From Catenibacillus sp964565805 (lineage in GTDB: Bacteria > Bacillota > Clostridia > Lachnospirales > Lachnospiraceae): a stretch of 64,000 bases of DNA. Within the stretch, counting starts at the first letter, position 1; every line of letters starts with the position of its first letter. The stretch covers positions 1-64,000 of the forward strand of contig CAZMGH010000007.1 of the NCBI GenBank assembly GCA_964565805.1, in the 5' to 3' direction. Position numbers and translations under genes: made by a program. Positions 8,974-17,458 of the stretch are shown here, one piece after another. Below the pieces are notes generated by a model. The model did no database searches, was not told where the DNA came from, and was given only the letters and a program-made list of their open reading frames with translations.

Positions 8974-9043
8974 AAAAAGAACTTTATTGCTTCGGCAATG
9001 TCATCAGATCTAAATGACATTGGGAGTAATAGAGTTCTTTTTT
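8974..9043 (+). terminator. Complex terminator after the yebC-like gene
   Basis: Outer arms 8974-8983 and 9033-9043 pair and end in a T-run. Inside, two mutually exclusive helices are possible: a five-bp stem with a TTCG tetraloop (8986-8999) and a nine-bp stem (8996-9004 with 9014-9022). Confidence 0.75.
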
Positions 9044-9331
9044 GAGATTCGGGAAAAATTTTTTTTCAAGATATAGTAGACATAATTGGTAGACCTAACA
9101 TTATCTTGTATTTTTTGTGAAAAACCCTGTATTTATCAAGGTTTCGCGGATTTTTTTTGTTTGATTTTGCAGGAAAAATTGATTATAATAGGCGTATGTC
9201 ATGATGTCAGGCGCCAGTGGCGCCTGCTTGGCGTCGGCCGAAGCGGCAGTGAAGACCACAAAGCGCGGAGAAATCTGTGGCATCATGGGTGTTAAAATAC
9301 CTTTTTAAAGATACGAATGAGGGAGATCAGA
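9044..9331 (+). other. Leader region of the Xer recombinase gene
   Basis: Non-coding. It holds an imperfect AAACC/GGTTT hairpin near 9121-9144 followed by a T-run, the promoter at 9161-9189, and a GGCGCC-AGT-GGCGCC palindrome near 9210-9224 in the 5' leader. A short reading frame across it has no ribosome binding site or recognisable product. Confidence 0.5.
9161..9189 (+). promoter_or_regulatory. Promoter of the Xer recombinase gene
   Basis: TTGATT (9161-9166) and TATAAT (9184-9189) with 17 bases between. The leader would run about 135 bases. Confidence 0.75.
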
Positions 9332-10216
9332 ATGGAAACTTACTTAGAGGGCTTTATCCAATATCTGAAAGATATAAAAAAATCCTCAAAAAACACCATA
9401 TTGTCATACCAGAGAGATTTACGTAAGTTTTTTGCATATCTCCAGGAGGCGCGGATTTGGGATATAACGAAGGTGAATCAGACCAATCTTAATTCCTATA
9501 TGTTATATATGGAAAAAGAGAATTTTGCCGCCTCTACGGTATCCAGGAATATTGCAACGTTAAAGTCCTACTTTATGTACCTGTTTAAGCAGGGGATTAT
9601 TTCCCAGGATCCGGCAGATCAGCTGAAAGCGCCAAAGATTGAAAAAAAGATGCCCGGGATACTTACTGTGGAGGAAGTAAATCTTTTGCTGTCCCAGCCG
9701 TCAGGAAACAGTAATAAGGAATTGCGGGACAAGGCTATGCTGGAGCTGCTTTATGCCACCGGTATCCGTGTCAGCGAGCTAATCTCACTGACCATGGAGG
9801 ATATTAATCTTACATCCGGCTATATCCGTGTGCGGGAAGGCAGCCGGGAGCGGGTCATTCCCTTTGGCCACGCGGCCAGGCTGGCATTAAAAAATTACTT
9901 GGATCATGCCAGGGAGGGTATGATTGCCGCAGAAGATGAGCCGGTGCTTTTTACCAACTGTAACGGACAGCCCATGAGCCGCCAGGGCTTTTGGAAGGTG
10001 TTAAAACAGTATGCAAAAAGAGCAGGCATTGAGACGGATATAACCCCTCATACACTAAGACATTCCTTTGCCGCCCATTTGGTGGAAAATGGGGCAGATC
10101 TCCATTCAGTTCAGGAGATGCTGGGACATTCCGATGTATCCACCACACAGATCTACGCAAAGTTTAATAATAATCGGATCAAAGAAGTTTATTCAAAGGC
10201 TCATCCCAGGGCCTGA
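9332..10216 (+). CDS. Tyrosine recombinase XerC/XerD family
   Basis: A 294-residue recombinase of standard Xer length. The N-terminal SAM-like core-binding domain (about 1-90) precedes the catalytic domain. Visible catalytic residues are R in ATGIRVSEL, the HxLRH box (HTLRHSFAAHL), H in LGHSDVSTT, and the nucleophile Y in TTQIYAKF. Its likely role is chromosome dimer resolution at dif, although the family also holds element-borne integrases. No cargo or att repeats are seen around it, so a housekeeping role is favoured. An ATG at 9317 is in frame, but GAGGGAG lies properly before the ATG at 9332. Confidence 0.9.
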   Translation: METYLEGFIQYLKDIKKSSKNTILSYQRDLRKFFAYLQEARIWDITKVNQTNLNSYMLYMEKENFAASTVSRNIATLKSYFMYLFKQGIISQDPADQLKAPKIEKKMPGILTVEEVNLLLSQPSGNSNKELRDKAMLELLYATGIRVSELISLTMEDINLTSGYIRVREGSRERVIPFGHAARLALKNYLDHAREGMIAAEDEPVLFTNCNGQPMSRQGFWKVLKQYAKRAGIETDITPHTLRHSFAAHLVENGADLHSVQEMLGHSDVSTTQIYAKFNNNRIKEVYSKAHPRA

Positions 10217-10221
10217 CACAT

Positions 10222-10283
10222 AAAAAGCGCCGGCCTCCCCGGTTTCTTCACTAAGGAAGATGCCGGGAAGACCGGCGCTTTTT
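10222..10283. terminator. Bidirectional terminator between xer and DAHP synthase
   Basis: Arms 10222-10233 and 10272-10283 (AAAAAGCGCCGG / CCGGCGCTTTTT) pair perfectly and serve both convergent genes. Inner complementary bases extend the stem. Confidence 0.9.
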
Positions 10284-10355
10284 GCTGGATACGCCTGGCA
10301 AGCGACCGTCATGCGTGTATGGGCGGACATTTGCCAGGGTCAGCACCGGTTCCCA

Positions 10356-11390
10356 TCAGCATCGTCCGGCAATCTCATAGATCAGGCGTTCAGAATCCTC
10401 CCAGCCAAGGCACGGGTCAGTAATAGACTGGCCGTAAACATGGTTGGCGCCGCCGATCTTTTGATTGCCTTCAACAAGGTAGCTTTCAATCATCACACCT
10501 TTGACCAGGCTGTGAATATCTTTGGAATGTTTCCGGTTATGCAGGATTTCTTTAACGATGCGGATCTGCTCTTTAAACTGTTTGCCTGAGTTGGAATGGT
10601 TTGCGTCTACGATGCAGGCGGGATTTTTCAGGCCAAGGTCGCTGTACATGTCATACAGGCGGATCAGATCTTCATAGTGGTAGTTTGGCTTGGACTGGCC
10701 GTACTTGTTTACCGCCCCCCGTAAAATGGTGTGAGCGCAAGGATTTCCGGTGGTGGTCACGTCCCAGCCGCGGAACAGGAAATTATGGCTGTGCTGGGCG
10801 GCAATGACGGAATTTAACATAACGGAAAAGTCACCGCTGGTAGGATTTTTCATGCCTGTAGGCACCTGAATGCCGCTGCTTACAAGACGGTGCTGCTGAT
10901 TTTCCACAGAGCGGGCGCCGATAGCCACATAAGACAGAACGTCTGCCAGGTACCAGTAGTTTTCCGGGTAGAGCATTTCATCGGCAACGGGCATTTCAAA
11001 AGTTTCCAGGGCGTGCATATGCATCTTGCGGATAGCGATCAGCCCGTTTAACAGATCCGGCGCTTTTTCTGGATCCGGCTGATGGAGCATGCCCTTATAG
11101 CCCTTCCCGGTGGTGCGCGGCTTGTTTGTGTAGATCCGGGGAATGCAGATCACCTTGTCGGAAACCCTTTCCTGAACTCTCTTTAAGCGGCTGATATATT
11201 CGCATACCGCTTCCTCATTATCCGCGGAGCAGGGACCGATGATCACTAAAAACTTATCCGATGCTCCGGAAATAACATCGATCAGTTCTTTATCCCTTCC
11301 GGCCTTAATGGCGGCCAGTTTTTCCGATACAGGATACTGCGTCTTGATCTCTTTAGGCACCGGTAATTTTTGGTTAAAAGTAAAACTCAT
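10356..11390 (-). CDS. 3-deoxy-7-phosphoheptulonate synthase (class I, AroF/G/H type)
   Basis: DAHP synthase condenses phosphoenolpyruvate and erythrose 4-phosphate, the first step of the shikimate pathway. The protein has 344 residues, the length of the class I-alpha family. Visible blocks are IIGPCSADNEEAV, PRIYTNKPRTTGKGYKGML (PEP binding), ARSVENQQHR, FRGWDVTTTGNP (the enterobacterial form has GG here) and VDANHSNSGK. AAAGGAG lies before the ATG. It is monocistronic with its own promoter and a 128-base leader. The regulating amino acid cannot be assigned from sequence. The later pathway genes aroA and tyrA lie elsewhere in the window (38-40.5 kb). Confidence 0.95.
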   Translation of the reverse strand: MSFTFNQKLPVPKEIKTQYPVSEKLAAIKAGRDKELIDVISGASDKFLVIIGPCSADNEEAVCEYISRLKRVQERVSDKVICIPRIYTNKPRTTGKGYKGMLHQPDPEKAPDLLNGLIAIRKMHMHALETFEMPVADEMLYPENYWYLADVLSYVAIGARSVENQQHRLVSSGIQVPTGMKNPTSGDFSVMLNSVIAAQHSHNFLFRGWDVTTTGNPCAHTILRGAVNKYGQSKPNYHYEDLIRLYDMYSDLGLKNPACIVDANHSNSGKQFKEQIRIVKEILHNRKHSKDIHSLVKGVMIESYLVEGNQKIGGANHVYGQSITDPCLGWEDSERLIYEIAGRC

Positions 11391-11518
11391 TTTTTAGAAC
11401 TCCTTTGTGTTTATTTAAGTGATAGCAGGGAACTATTTCAGCCAGGTCCGGGCATTTGCTCCTGGGACCTGGGAAATGATTCACGATAGCAGAGCGAATG
11501 ATGTGATAAAAAATTTTT
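11391..11518 (-). promoter_or_regulatory. DAHP synthase 5' leader with hairpin
   Basis: About 128 bases from the predicted start of transcription to the ATG. It contains a perfect 8-bp stem, CCAGGTCC/GGACCTGG, near 11440-11472 with a 15-base loop. There is no T-run and no T-box motif, so it is not an obvious attenuator. Confidence 0.45.
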
Positions 11519-11524
11519 TTCCAT

Positions 11525-11553
11525 ATTATAATATATTTTATATCCTGTGTCAA
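11525..11553 (-). promoter_or_regulatory. Consensus promoter of DAHP synthase gene
   Basis: On the minus strand TTGACA (11553-11548) and TATAAT (11530-11525) are separated by 17 bases, a perfect match to the housekeeping consensus. Confidence 0.85.
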
Positions 11554-11766
11554 AACGCTTTTTTTCGGCCAAGCAGACCTGGACAGGAGAGCGCGATAAA
11601 AAATATAAGAAAAATTAAAATTGATACTGTAAAAAAGCGGATGAAAGTGGTAGAATTAGTTGTCAAAGTCTGTTCATACATATGGACTTTGATAAATGAA
11701 ACGGGAAATTTTCCCGAAAACGGCAGCAATCATAAAAAATATGAATCATGGAGGAAAAGAGTTTAT
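11554..11766 (+). other. Upstream region of pyruvate kinase gene
   Basis: No gene is seen. It holds an 8-bp inverted repeat, TCAAAGTC/GACTTTGA (11663-11670 and 11685-11692), a shorter GGGAAA/TTTCCC stem near 11703-11715, and the ribosome binding site GGAGGA at about 11750. No promoter can be called with confidence. Confidence 0.45.
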
Positions 11767-13509
11767 ATGAGAAAGACAAAAATTATCTGTACAATGGGTC
11801 CTGTATTGGAGAATGACCAGATTATCCGTACATTGATGCTGGAGGGGATGAATGTTGCAAGATTTAACTTCTCCCACGGTGACCATGCTGAACAGAAAGG
11901 GCGTCTGGATCGTCTGAAACGTATTCGTGAAGAGCTGGGGCTTCCTGTGGCTGCGCTTCTGGACACAAAAGGCCCGGAAATCCGTATCGGGAAATTTGAA
12001 AATGGCAAGGTAGAGCTTAAAAAAGGACAGCTTTTTACTTTGACAACAAAAGAAATCACAGGAAATGAAGATCAAGTAACGATTTCTTATAAAGAACTTC
12101 TCAATGATGTGGAAGAGGGAATGATCATTCTTCTGGATGATGGCCTTATTGCTATGAAGATTGAAAAGATGACTTCTACAGACATTATCTGTAAGGTTAT
12201 TAACGACGGCACTCTGGGAGATAAGAAAGGCGTAAACATCCCAGGAGCAAAACTTTCCATGCCGTTTATCAGCAAAAAGGATTATGATGATATTGTTTTT
12301 GGTATTGAAAACGGATTTGATTTTATCGCTGCGTCCTTTACCCGTACTGCGGAGGATATTCTTGAGATCCGCCGGATCTTCCAGGAAAAGAACTGCCATT
12401 CCATGAATATCATCGCAAAGATTGAAAACATGCAGGGTGTGGAAAATATTGACGAGATTATCCGTGTGGCTGACGGCATTATGGTAGCCAGAGGCGATAT
12501 GGGTGTGGAGATCCCTCTTGAGGATGTGCCGGTGATCCAGAAAATGATCATTAAAAAGGTATGTGAGGCTGGAAAACAGGTGATCACAGCCACGCAGATG
12601 CTGGATTCCATGATTAAAAATCCACGTCCTACCCGTGCTGAGGCCACGGACGTGGCCAACGCCATCTATGACGGAACCAGCGCTATCATGCTTTCCGGTG
12701 AGACAGCCGCAGGCATGTATCCGGTGGAAGCGTTAAAGACCATGGTGCGCATTGCTGTCCGGACAGAGCAGGATATTGACTATCGGAAGAGATTTAAGAT
12801 GCGGGAAATTAACGACCGTCCGGATGTGACCAACGCGATTTCTCATGCGACATGTACCACAGCCACAGACCTGGGGGCATCTGCCATTATTACAGTTACC
12901 AAGTCCGGTAAGACTGCCCGTATGATTTCCAAGTATCGTCCGGAGTGTCCGATTATCGGATGTACCACTGAAGATTACGTATGCCGTCAGTTAAATCTTT
13001 CCTGGGGCGTCACACCTTTACTGATCCGGGAGGAGAACGACACCGATGAGCTGTTTGAACATGCAGTGGATGCTGCCCAGAAAGCTGAACTGGTAAAACA
13101 GGGCGAGCTGGTTGTTATTACAGCCGGTGTGCCTTTAGGTATTTCCGGGACAACAAACCTGATCAAAGTTCATGTGGCCGGCCATATTTTGTTAAAAGGC
13201 AAAGGCTTATGCGAAAGAAGCGCTGTAGGTCCTTTATGTGTATGCAGCAGCAAAGAAGAGCTGGAGCAGAATTTTAAACAGGGCGACATTATTGTTATTA
13301 AAGAAACAGATAACAGTATGTTGTCTTATATTAAAAAAGCCGCAGGTCTTGTCGTTGAGGCAGACGGAGAAAATTCCCACGCAGCTATTGTAGGACTTAC
13401 CTTGGACATTCCGGTGATCCTGGGGGCAGAGCATGCGGTTAAAATCTTAAAGTCCGGCGCTGTGGTAAGTATTGACGGCGGCGAAGGTCTGGTGTGCAGC
13501 AACCGGTAA
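11767..13509 (+). CDS. pyk: Pyruvate kinase with C-terminal PEP-utilizer-like domain
   Basis: Catalyses PEP + ADP to pyruvate + ATP. The start at 11767 (MRKTKIICTMGP) follows GGAGGA; the frame is open upstream but has no ribosome binding site there. The protein is 580 residues. The TIM barrel shows NVARFNFSHG, DTKGPEIRIG, IIAKIENMQGVEN and VARGDMGVEIP, with MLDSMIKNPRPTRAEATDVANAI. The C domain follows, and an extra domain from about 475 (ENSHAAIVGLTLDIPVILGAE) resembles the PEP-utilising mobile domain, as in Bacillus enzymes. The segment KGPEIRIGKFENGK is intact, so it should be active. It is followed by its own terminator. Confidence 0.95.
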   Translation: MRKTKIICTMGPVLENDQIIRTLMLEGMNVARFNFSHGDHAEQKGRLDRLKRIREELGLPVAALLDTKGPEIRIGKFENGKVELKKGQLFTLTTKEITGNEDQVTISYKELLNDVEEGMIILLDDGLIAMKIEKMTSTDIICKVINDGTLGDKKGVNIPGAKLSMPFISKKDYDDIVFGIENGFDFIAASFTRTAEDILEIRRIFQEKNCHSMNIIAKIENMQGVENIDEIIRVADGIMVARGDMGVEIPLEDVPVIQKMIIKKVCEAGKQVITATQMLDSMIKNPRPTRAEATDVANAIYDGTSAIMLSGETAAGMYPVEALKTMVRIAVRTEQDIDYRKRFKMREINDRPDVTNAISHATCTTATDLGASAIITVTKSGKTARMISKYRPECPIIGCTTEDYVCRQLNLSWGVTPLLIREENDTDELFEHAVDAAQKAELVKQGELVVITAGVPLGISGTTNLIKVHVAGHILLKGKGLCERSAVGPLCVCSSKEELEQNFKQGDIIVIKETDNSMLSYIKKAAGLVVEADGENSHAAIVGLTLDIPVILGAEHAVKILKSGAVVSIDGGEGLVCSNR

Positions 13510-13621
13510 GTTTTTTTAATGAATGATCCGGCCGGAGAAAAAGAGGATGTGGCGAAAGCCGGATATACGGATGATTTGAGGAAGATCTCACAGTCGCTTC
13601 TTGTGGGATGAAAAACAAAAG

Positions 13622-13684
13622 GCCCGTCAGTCAAAGGTTGATCGTATAAGGGATCATGCCGTTTAAAGACTGCCGGGCATTTTT
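13622..13684 (+). terminator. Terminator after pyk
   Basis: GCCCG and AGTC arms (13622-13632) pair with GACT and CGGGC (13668-13678), followed by ATTTTT. An inner GATC/GATC pairing extends the helix. Confidence 0.75.
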
Positions 13685-13725
13685 GGGCAAGCTGGCTTAT
13701 ATAAGTCAGGGAAAGGTGGAATAAC

Positions 13726-14469
13726 ATGTCGATCCCTGTAAAGCTAAGAGTGTTTGAAGGGCCTTTAGATCTTTTACTTCATCTGATTGATGTAAATAAA
13801 ATTGATATATATGATATTCCCATTTCGCTGATCACAGATCAGTATTTGGATTACATCCATCAAATGGAAAAACAGGATATGGAGATCATGAGCGAGTTCC
13901 TTGTTATGGCGGCAACGCTTTTGCGGATCAAGTCTAAAATGCTCCTGCCTGTGGAAAAAGAACCGGAGGAGGAGCCGGAGGATCCGAGACAGGAGCTGGT
14001 GGAACGGCTTTTAGAATATAAGATGTATAAGTATGCGGCAGGTGAGCTTAAGGACATGCAGATCAATGCCCAGAAAGCCTTTTTTAAGCCAACGACCATG
14101 CCGAAGGGCCTGAAATATGAGGAGCCGCCTGTAGATCTGGACGCCCTGGTGGGGGATCTTACATTGGATAAGCTTCACCAGATCTTTAAGTCTGTAATGA
14201 AGCGGGCCAGCGATAAGGTGGACCCGATCCGCAGCAAGTATGGAAAGATCCAGCAGGAGGAGATCAATCTTTCCGATAAAATGGCTGAGATTGAAAATTA
14301 TTCCAGGACAAAAAAACATTTTAGTTTCCGTCAGCTTCTGGAAAAGCAAAAGACGAAAATGAACACCATTGTGACTTTTCTTGCCATCCTGGAGCTGATG
14401 AAAAGCGGAAAGCTGCATATTGTGCAGGAACACCTGTTTGACGATATTTTAATTGATGTTGTGGAGTGA
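13726..14469 (+). CDS. scpA: Segregation and condensation protein A
   Basis: Kleisin subunit of the SMC-ScpAB condensin complex. The protein is 247 residues, family-typical. The N-terminal block FEGPLDLLLHLIDVNKIDIYDIPIS binds the SMC neck. The acidic middle (EKEPEEEPEDPRQELVERLLEYKMYK) and the C-terminal winged helix (FLAILELMKSGKLHIVQEHLFDDI), which binds the SMC head, are both visible. AAAGGTGG precedes the start. Four bases separate its stop from scpB. Confidence 0.95.
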   Translation: MSIPVKLRVFEGPLDLLLHLIDVNKIDIYDIPISLITDQYLDYIHQMEKQDMEIMSEFLVMAATLLRIKSKMLLPVEKEPEEEPEDPRQELVERLLEYKMYKYAAGELKDMQINAQKAFFKPTTMPKGLKYEEPPVDLDALVGDLTLDKLHQIFKSVMKRASDKVDPIRSKYGKIQQEEINLSDKMAEIENYSRTKKHFSFRQLLEKQKTKMNTIVTFLAILELMKSGKLHIVQEHLFDDILIDVVE

Positions 14470-14473
14470 GGAT

Positions 14474-15058
14474 ATGGAAGAAAAAGTTATGGAGATCGGT
14501 CAGGCCAAGGCGGTCATCGAGGCCTTACTGTTTACCATGGGGGAGGCAGTCCCTTTAAAGGATCTGGCGGCTGTGCTGGAGCATGATGAGGAGACAGTGC
14601 GCAGGATCATTCATCAGATGATGGATACATATAAAATGCAGAAGCGGGGGATCCAGATCATTGAGCTGGAGGATTCGTTTCAAATGTGCACAGATCCGGT
14701 CTATTATGATTATATTGTCCGTCTTACCCATCAGCCAAAAAAGCATAGCCTTACGGACGCCATGCTTGAGGCCTTGTCCATCATTGCCTATAAGCAGCCG
14801 GTGACCCGTTCCATGATCGAACAGATCCGGGGTGTCAGCAGCGACTATGTGATCAACCGGCTCATTGAGTATAATCTTGTGACAGAGGTAGGGCGGCTAG
14901 ACGCGCCGGGAAAACCTATTTTGTTTGGAACAACAGAGGAATTCTTACGCGCTTTCGGGGTCAAGTCTCAGGATGAGCTTCCGGTGATCGATCCGGTGAA
15001 GGTGGCAGAGTTTAAGACAGAGGCGGAGGAAGAAGCTGCCTTAAAGATCGAAACCTGA
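14474..15058 (+). CDS. scpB: Segregation and condensation protein B
   Basis: Second accessory subunit of condensin; a dimer of tandem winged helices that binds the ScpA linker. The protein is 194 residues from the ATG at 14474, which has GAGTGAGG just before it; an in-frame ATG at 14453 inside scpA is less likely. Motifs include EALLFTMGEAVPLKDLAAVL, and EALSIIAYKQPVTRSMIEQIRGVSSDYVINRLIE, followed by GRLDAPGKPILFGTTEEFLRAFG. It forms an operon with scpA. Confidence 0.95.
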   Translation: MEEKVMEIGQAKAVIEALLFTMGEAVPLKDLAAVLEHDEETVRRIIHQMMDTYKMQKRGIQIIELEDSFQMCTDPVYYDYIVRLTHQPKKHSLTDAMLEALSIIAYKQPVTRSMIEQIRGVSSDYVINRLIEYNLVTEVGRLDAPGKPILFGTTEEFLRAFGVKSQDELPVIDPVKVAEFKTEAEEEAALKIET

Positions 15059-15072
15059 TCCCTGTGCCGGAT

Positions 15073-15108
15073 TTTTCACCAAATTTTCCTTGAAAAATTT
15101 GGTGAAAA
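15073..15108. promoter_or_regulatory. 15-bp inverted repeat over the Na+ decarboxylase promoter
   Basis: Arms 15073-15087 and 15094-15108 are perfect complements with a 6-base loop. The right arm and loop cover the -35 and spacer of the promoter at 15090-15118. No T-run follows on the plus strand, so an operator is a better guess than a terminator of scpB, but both roles are possible. Confidence 0.55.
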
Positions 15109-15118
15109 GAGATAGAAT
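15090..15118 (+). promoter_or_regulatory. Promoter of the Na+-translocating decarboxylase operon
   Basis: TTGAAA (15090-15095) and TAGAAT (15113-15118) with 17 bases between. An overlapping TATAAT lies at 15118-15123. Confidence 0.65.
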
Positions 15119-15176
15119 ATAATCGGCAGAGAATTTGATGTTTTTTATAAAATTTTATTACTATGGAGGGCTAAAA

Positions 15177-16631
15177 ATGAACAATTTGAAACAACTGTCA
15201 GCAAGAGAAAGAATTAATTTACTGCTTGATGACAACAGTTTTGTTGAAATTGGTGCTTTGGTTCATGCGAGAAGCACAGACTTCAACATGGCATCGACGC
15301 CTACTCCGGCAGATGGGGTGATTACCGGCTATGGCCTGGTAGATGGCAATCTGGCCTATGTGTACAGCCAGGACGCATCTGTGATGAACGGAGCTGTCGG
15401 CGAGATGCATGCAAAAAAAATATCAAAGATTTATGAGCTTGCCTTAAAAACCGGAGCTCCGGTAGTTGGACTGATCGACTGCGCAGGTATGCGTCTTCAG
15501 GAAGCTACGGATGCTTTGGATGCTTTTGGCGAGCTTTATTTTAAACAGACGATGGCATCCGGCGTGATCCCCCAGATCACAGCGATTTTCGGAACCTGCG
15601 GCGGCGGCGTGGCTATGATTCCTGCCTTGACGGACTTTACATTTATGACTCGGGAGGGGTCCCGTCTGTTTGTCAACACCCCCAATGCATTAGAGCATAA
15701 CGACGTTTCTAAGTGCGATACATCCTCCTGCCAGTATCAGAGCGCTCAGGCCGGTACTGTTGATTATGCAGGAGAGTCTGAAGAAGATGTCCTCTCAAAG
15801 ATCCGCATGCTTATTTCCCTGCTTCCTGCCAACTGTGATGATGAAAGTGTTTATGCAGAATGTAATGATGATCTGAACCGGGAAAATCCTGTTCTGGAAA
15901 ACGTAAAGGATACTGCTTATATTCTCCGGGATATTTCGGATAATTATCAGTATTTTGAATTAAAACAGGATTTTGCTCCTGAGATGGTTACAGCCCTGAT
16001 CCGCTTAAACGGCATGACTGTAGGCGCAGTGGCAAATCGCAGTGAGTTTTTAGGAGAAGACGGTACCGTGGCAAAGACAGCGGATGCTGCCCTTACAACA
16101 GACGGGGCTGTTAAGGCTGCTGATTTTGTACGGTTCTGCGATGCTTTTTCCATTCCTGTGCTCACCCTGGTGAATGTGGAAGGGTATAAGGCTACCGTTG
16201 AAGAGGAAAAGACCATTGCAAAGGCATGCGCCCGTCTGACCTGCGCTTTCGCGGATGCGACAGTGCCTAAAGTTACTGTTGTGATCGACAAGGCTTTTGG
16301 CAGCGCATATCTTGCCATGAACAGTCGTCATATCGGGGCGGATATGGTTTATGCATATCCGAATGCTCAGATCGGTATGATGAACGCTGCTTCCGCAGTA
16401 AAGATCATGTATGCAGATGAGATCAAAGCTTCTGAAAACGCCCAGGCGCTTATGGCTGAAAAAACCGCGGAATATGAAAAGATGCAGAATAGTCCTGTAT
16501 CTGCCGCCGCAAGAGGCTATGTGGATGATATTATTGAGCCTGCGGCTACACGTAAGCGGGTGATCGCTGCTTTTGAAATGCTGTATACAAAAAGAGAGGA
16601 TCGTCCTGATAAAAAACACGGCACGATTTAG
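15177..16631 (+). CDS. Biotin-dependent carboxyltransferase, MmdA/PCC-beta type
   Basis: A 484-residue crotonase-fold carboxyltransferase of the acyl-CoA type (12S subunit of transcarboxylase, MmdA of methylmalonyl-CoA decarboxylase). Signs are LSARERINLLLDDNSFVEIG at the N terminus, FGTCGGGVAMIPALTDFTFM (oxyanion hole) and the C-terminal GSAYLAMNSRHIGADMVYAYPNAQIGMM. It is slightly shorter than MmdA (about 510). The ATG at 15177 follows TGGAGGG; an upstream ATG at 15135 has no ribosome binding site. It is first of five genes for a membrane biotin-dependent pump. Expected role: transfer of CO2 between an acyl-CoA and carboxybiotin. The acyl-CoA is not determined. Confidence 0.88.
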   Translation: MNNLKQLSARERINLLLDDNSFVEIGALVHARSTDFNMASTPTPADGVITGYGLVDGNLAYVYSQDASVMNGAVGEMHAKKISKIYELALKTGAPVVGLIDCAGMRLQEATDALDAFGELYFKQTMASGVIPQITAIFGTCGGGVAMIPALTDFTFMTREGSRLFVNTPNALEHNDVSKCDTSSCQYQSAQAGTVDYAGESEEDVLSKIRMLISLLPANCDDESVYAECNDDLNRENPVLENVKDTAYILRDISDNYQYFELKQDFAPEMVTALIRLNGMTVGAVANRSEFLGEDGTVAKTADAALTTDGAVKAADFVRFCDAFSIPVLTLVNVEGYKATVEEEKTIAKACARLTCAFADATVPKVTVVIDKAFGSAYLAMNSRHIGADMVYAYPNAQIGMMNAASAVKIMYADEIKASENAQALMAEKTAEYEKMQNSPVSAAARGYVDDIIEPAATRKRVIAAFEMLYTKREDRPDKKHGTI

Positions 16632-16644
16632 AAAGAGGTGATAT

Positions 16645-17442
16645 ATGATGAAAAAGCTTGTTGCATTTTTGTGCATGCTTATCTGTATTCTTTCGATGGC
16701 GGGCTGTGCAGAGACGGATACGACAGACTATACGGCCAATTATGACCAGGAAGCGCTGAAGGATAGTACGGAAGATTTTTTTGCTATGCTCCAGGAAGAA
16801 GAAGAAACCTCGATCCAGGAGATCATTGACATGGACAACAGCCAGATTTCATCAGACAATGACCTGGCCCTGGAAATCAAGGCGGGATTCCAGGCATGGC
16901 TGGACAGCAAAGATGAGCTGGGGGATTTTAATCCTCAGGAAAGCGATGTATGCACGTTAACTGCTGATAAAGATGGAGCAGTACTTGTCATTGATTCCAC
17001 CTTTACCAACCGCACCGGCAGGATCACTGCCAACTACAGTTCTGATGGAACTCTTATTTCCTTTAATGTAGAACCTGTGTATTCTACCATGGAAAATCTG
17101 CAGAACGCCCTGTTAAATACAGTACTTGGCATGGGAATCGTTTTTATCGTCCTGATTTTCATTGCGTTTATCATCAGCCTGTTCCGGTTTATTAATAAAG
17201 CGGAGAGCCGGGCTGCGGCAGGACATAAAGAAGAAAGCCGTCCGGCACAAAAGGAAAGTCCGAGACCGGCGCCTGCGCCAGTTGCTGCAGCGGCGCCTGC
17301 CCCTGTGATAGAGCCTATGGATGATCTGGAACTTGTTGCCGTGATCACAGCTGCGGTGGCTGCGTCCATGAATACATCTGTAGATCAGCTGGTTGTCCGT
17401 TCCATTAAGAGAAGAAGTACGAATAAGTGGCATAAAGCCTGA
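16645..17442 (+). CDS. OadG-type gamma subunit fused to an N-terminal lipoprotein domain
   Basis: Anchor subunit of the Na+-translocating decarboxylase. Residues 1-21 are a lipoprotein signal (LICILSMAGC, Cys21). Residues 22-150 form an acidic extracytoplasmic domain (DFFAMLQEEEETSIQEIIDMD), resembling DUF3887-like folds. One membrane helix (about 155-182) is followed by an Ala/Pro linker and the OadG tail (DDLELVAVITAAVAASMNTSVDQLVVRSIKRR). Classical OadG is about 80-100 residues, so this is a clear extension. ATG 16645 and ATG 16648 are both possible; GAGGTG is upstream. The tail reads into a ribosome binding site for the biotin carrier gene. Confidence 0.85.
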   Translation: MMKKLVAFLCMLICILSMAGCAETDTTDYTANYDQEALKDSTEDFFAMLQEEEETSIQEIIDMDNSQISSDNDLALEIKAGFQAWLDSKDELGDFNPQESDVCTLTADKDGAVLVIDSTFTNRTGRITANYSSDGTLISFNVEPVYSTMENLQNALLNTVLGMGIVFIVLIFIAFIISLFRFINKAESRAAAGHKEESRPAQKESPRPAPAPVAAAAPAPVIEPMDDLELVAVITAAVAASMNTSVDQLVVRSIKRRSTNKWHKA

Positions 17443-17458
17443 ATTTAGGAGGATTAAA

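Noticed and set aside
9086..9295. 69-residue reading frame before the Xer gene
   Set aside because: It lacks a ribosome binding site and spans a promoter and palindrome; it is most likely the leader.
9332..10216. Mobile-element integrase role for the Xer recombinase
   Set aside because: No att-like direct repeats, cargo genes or excisionase are seen; terminator and housekeeping neighbours on both sides.
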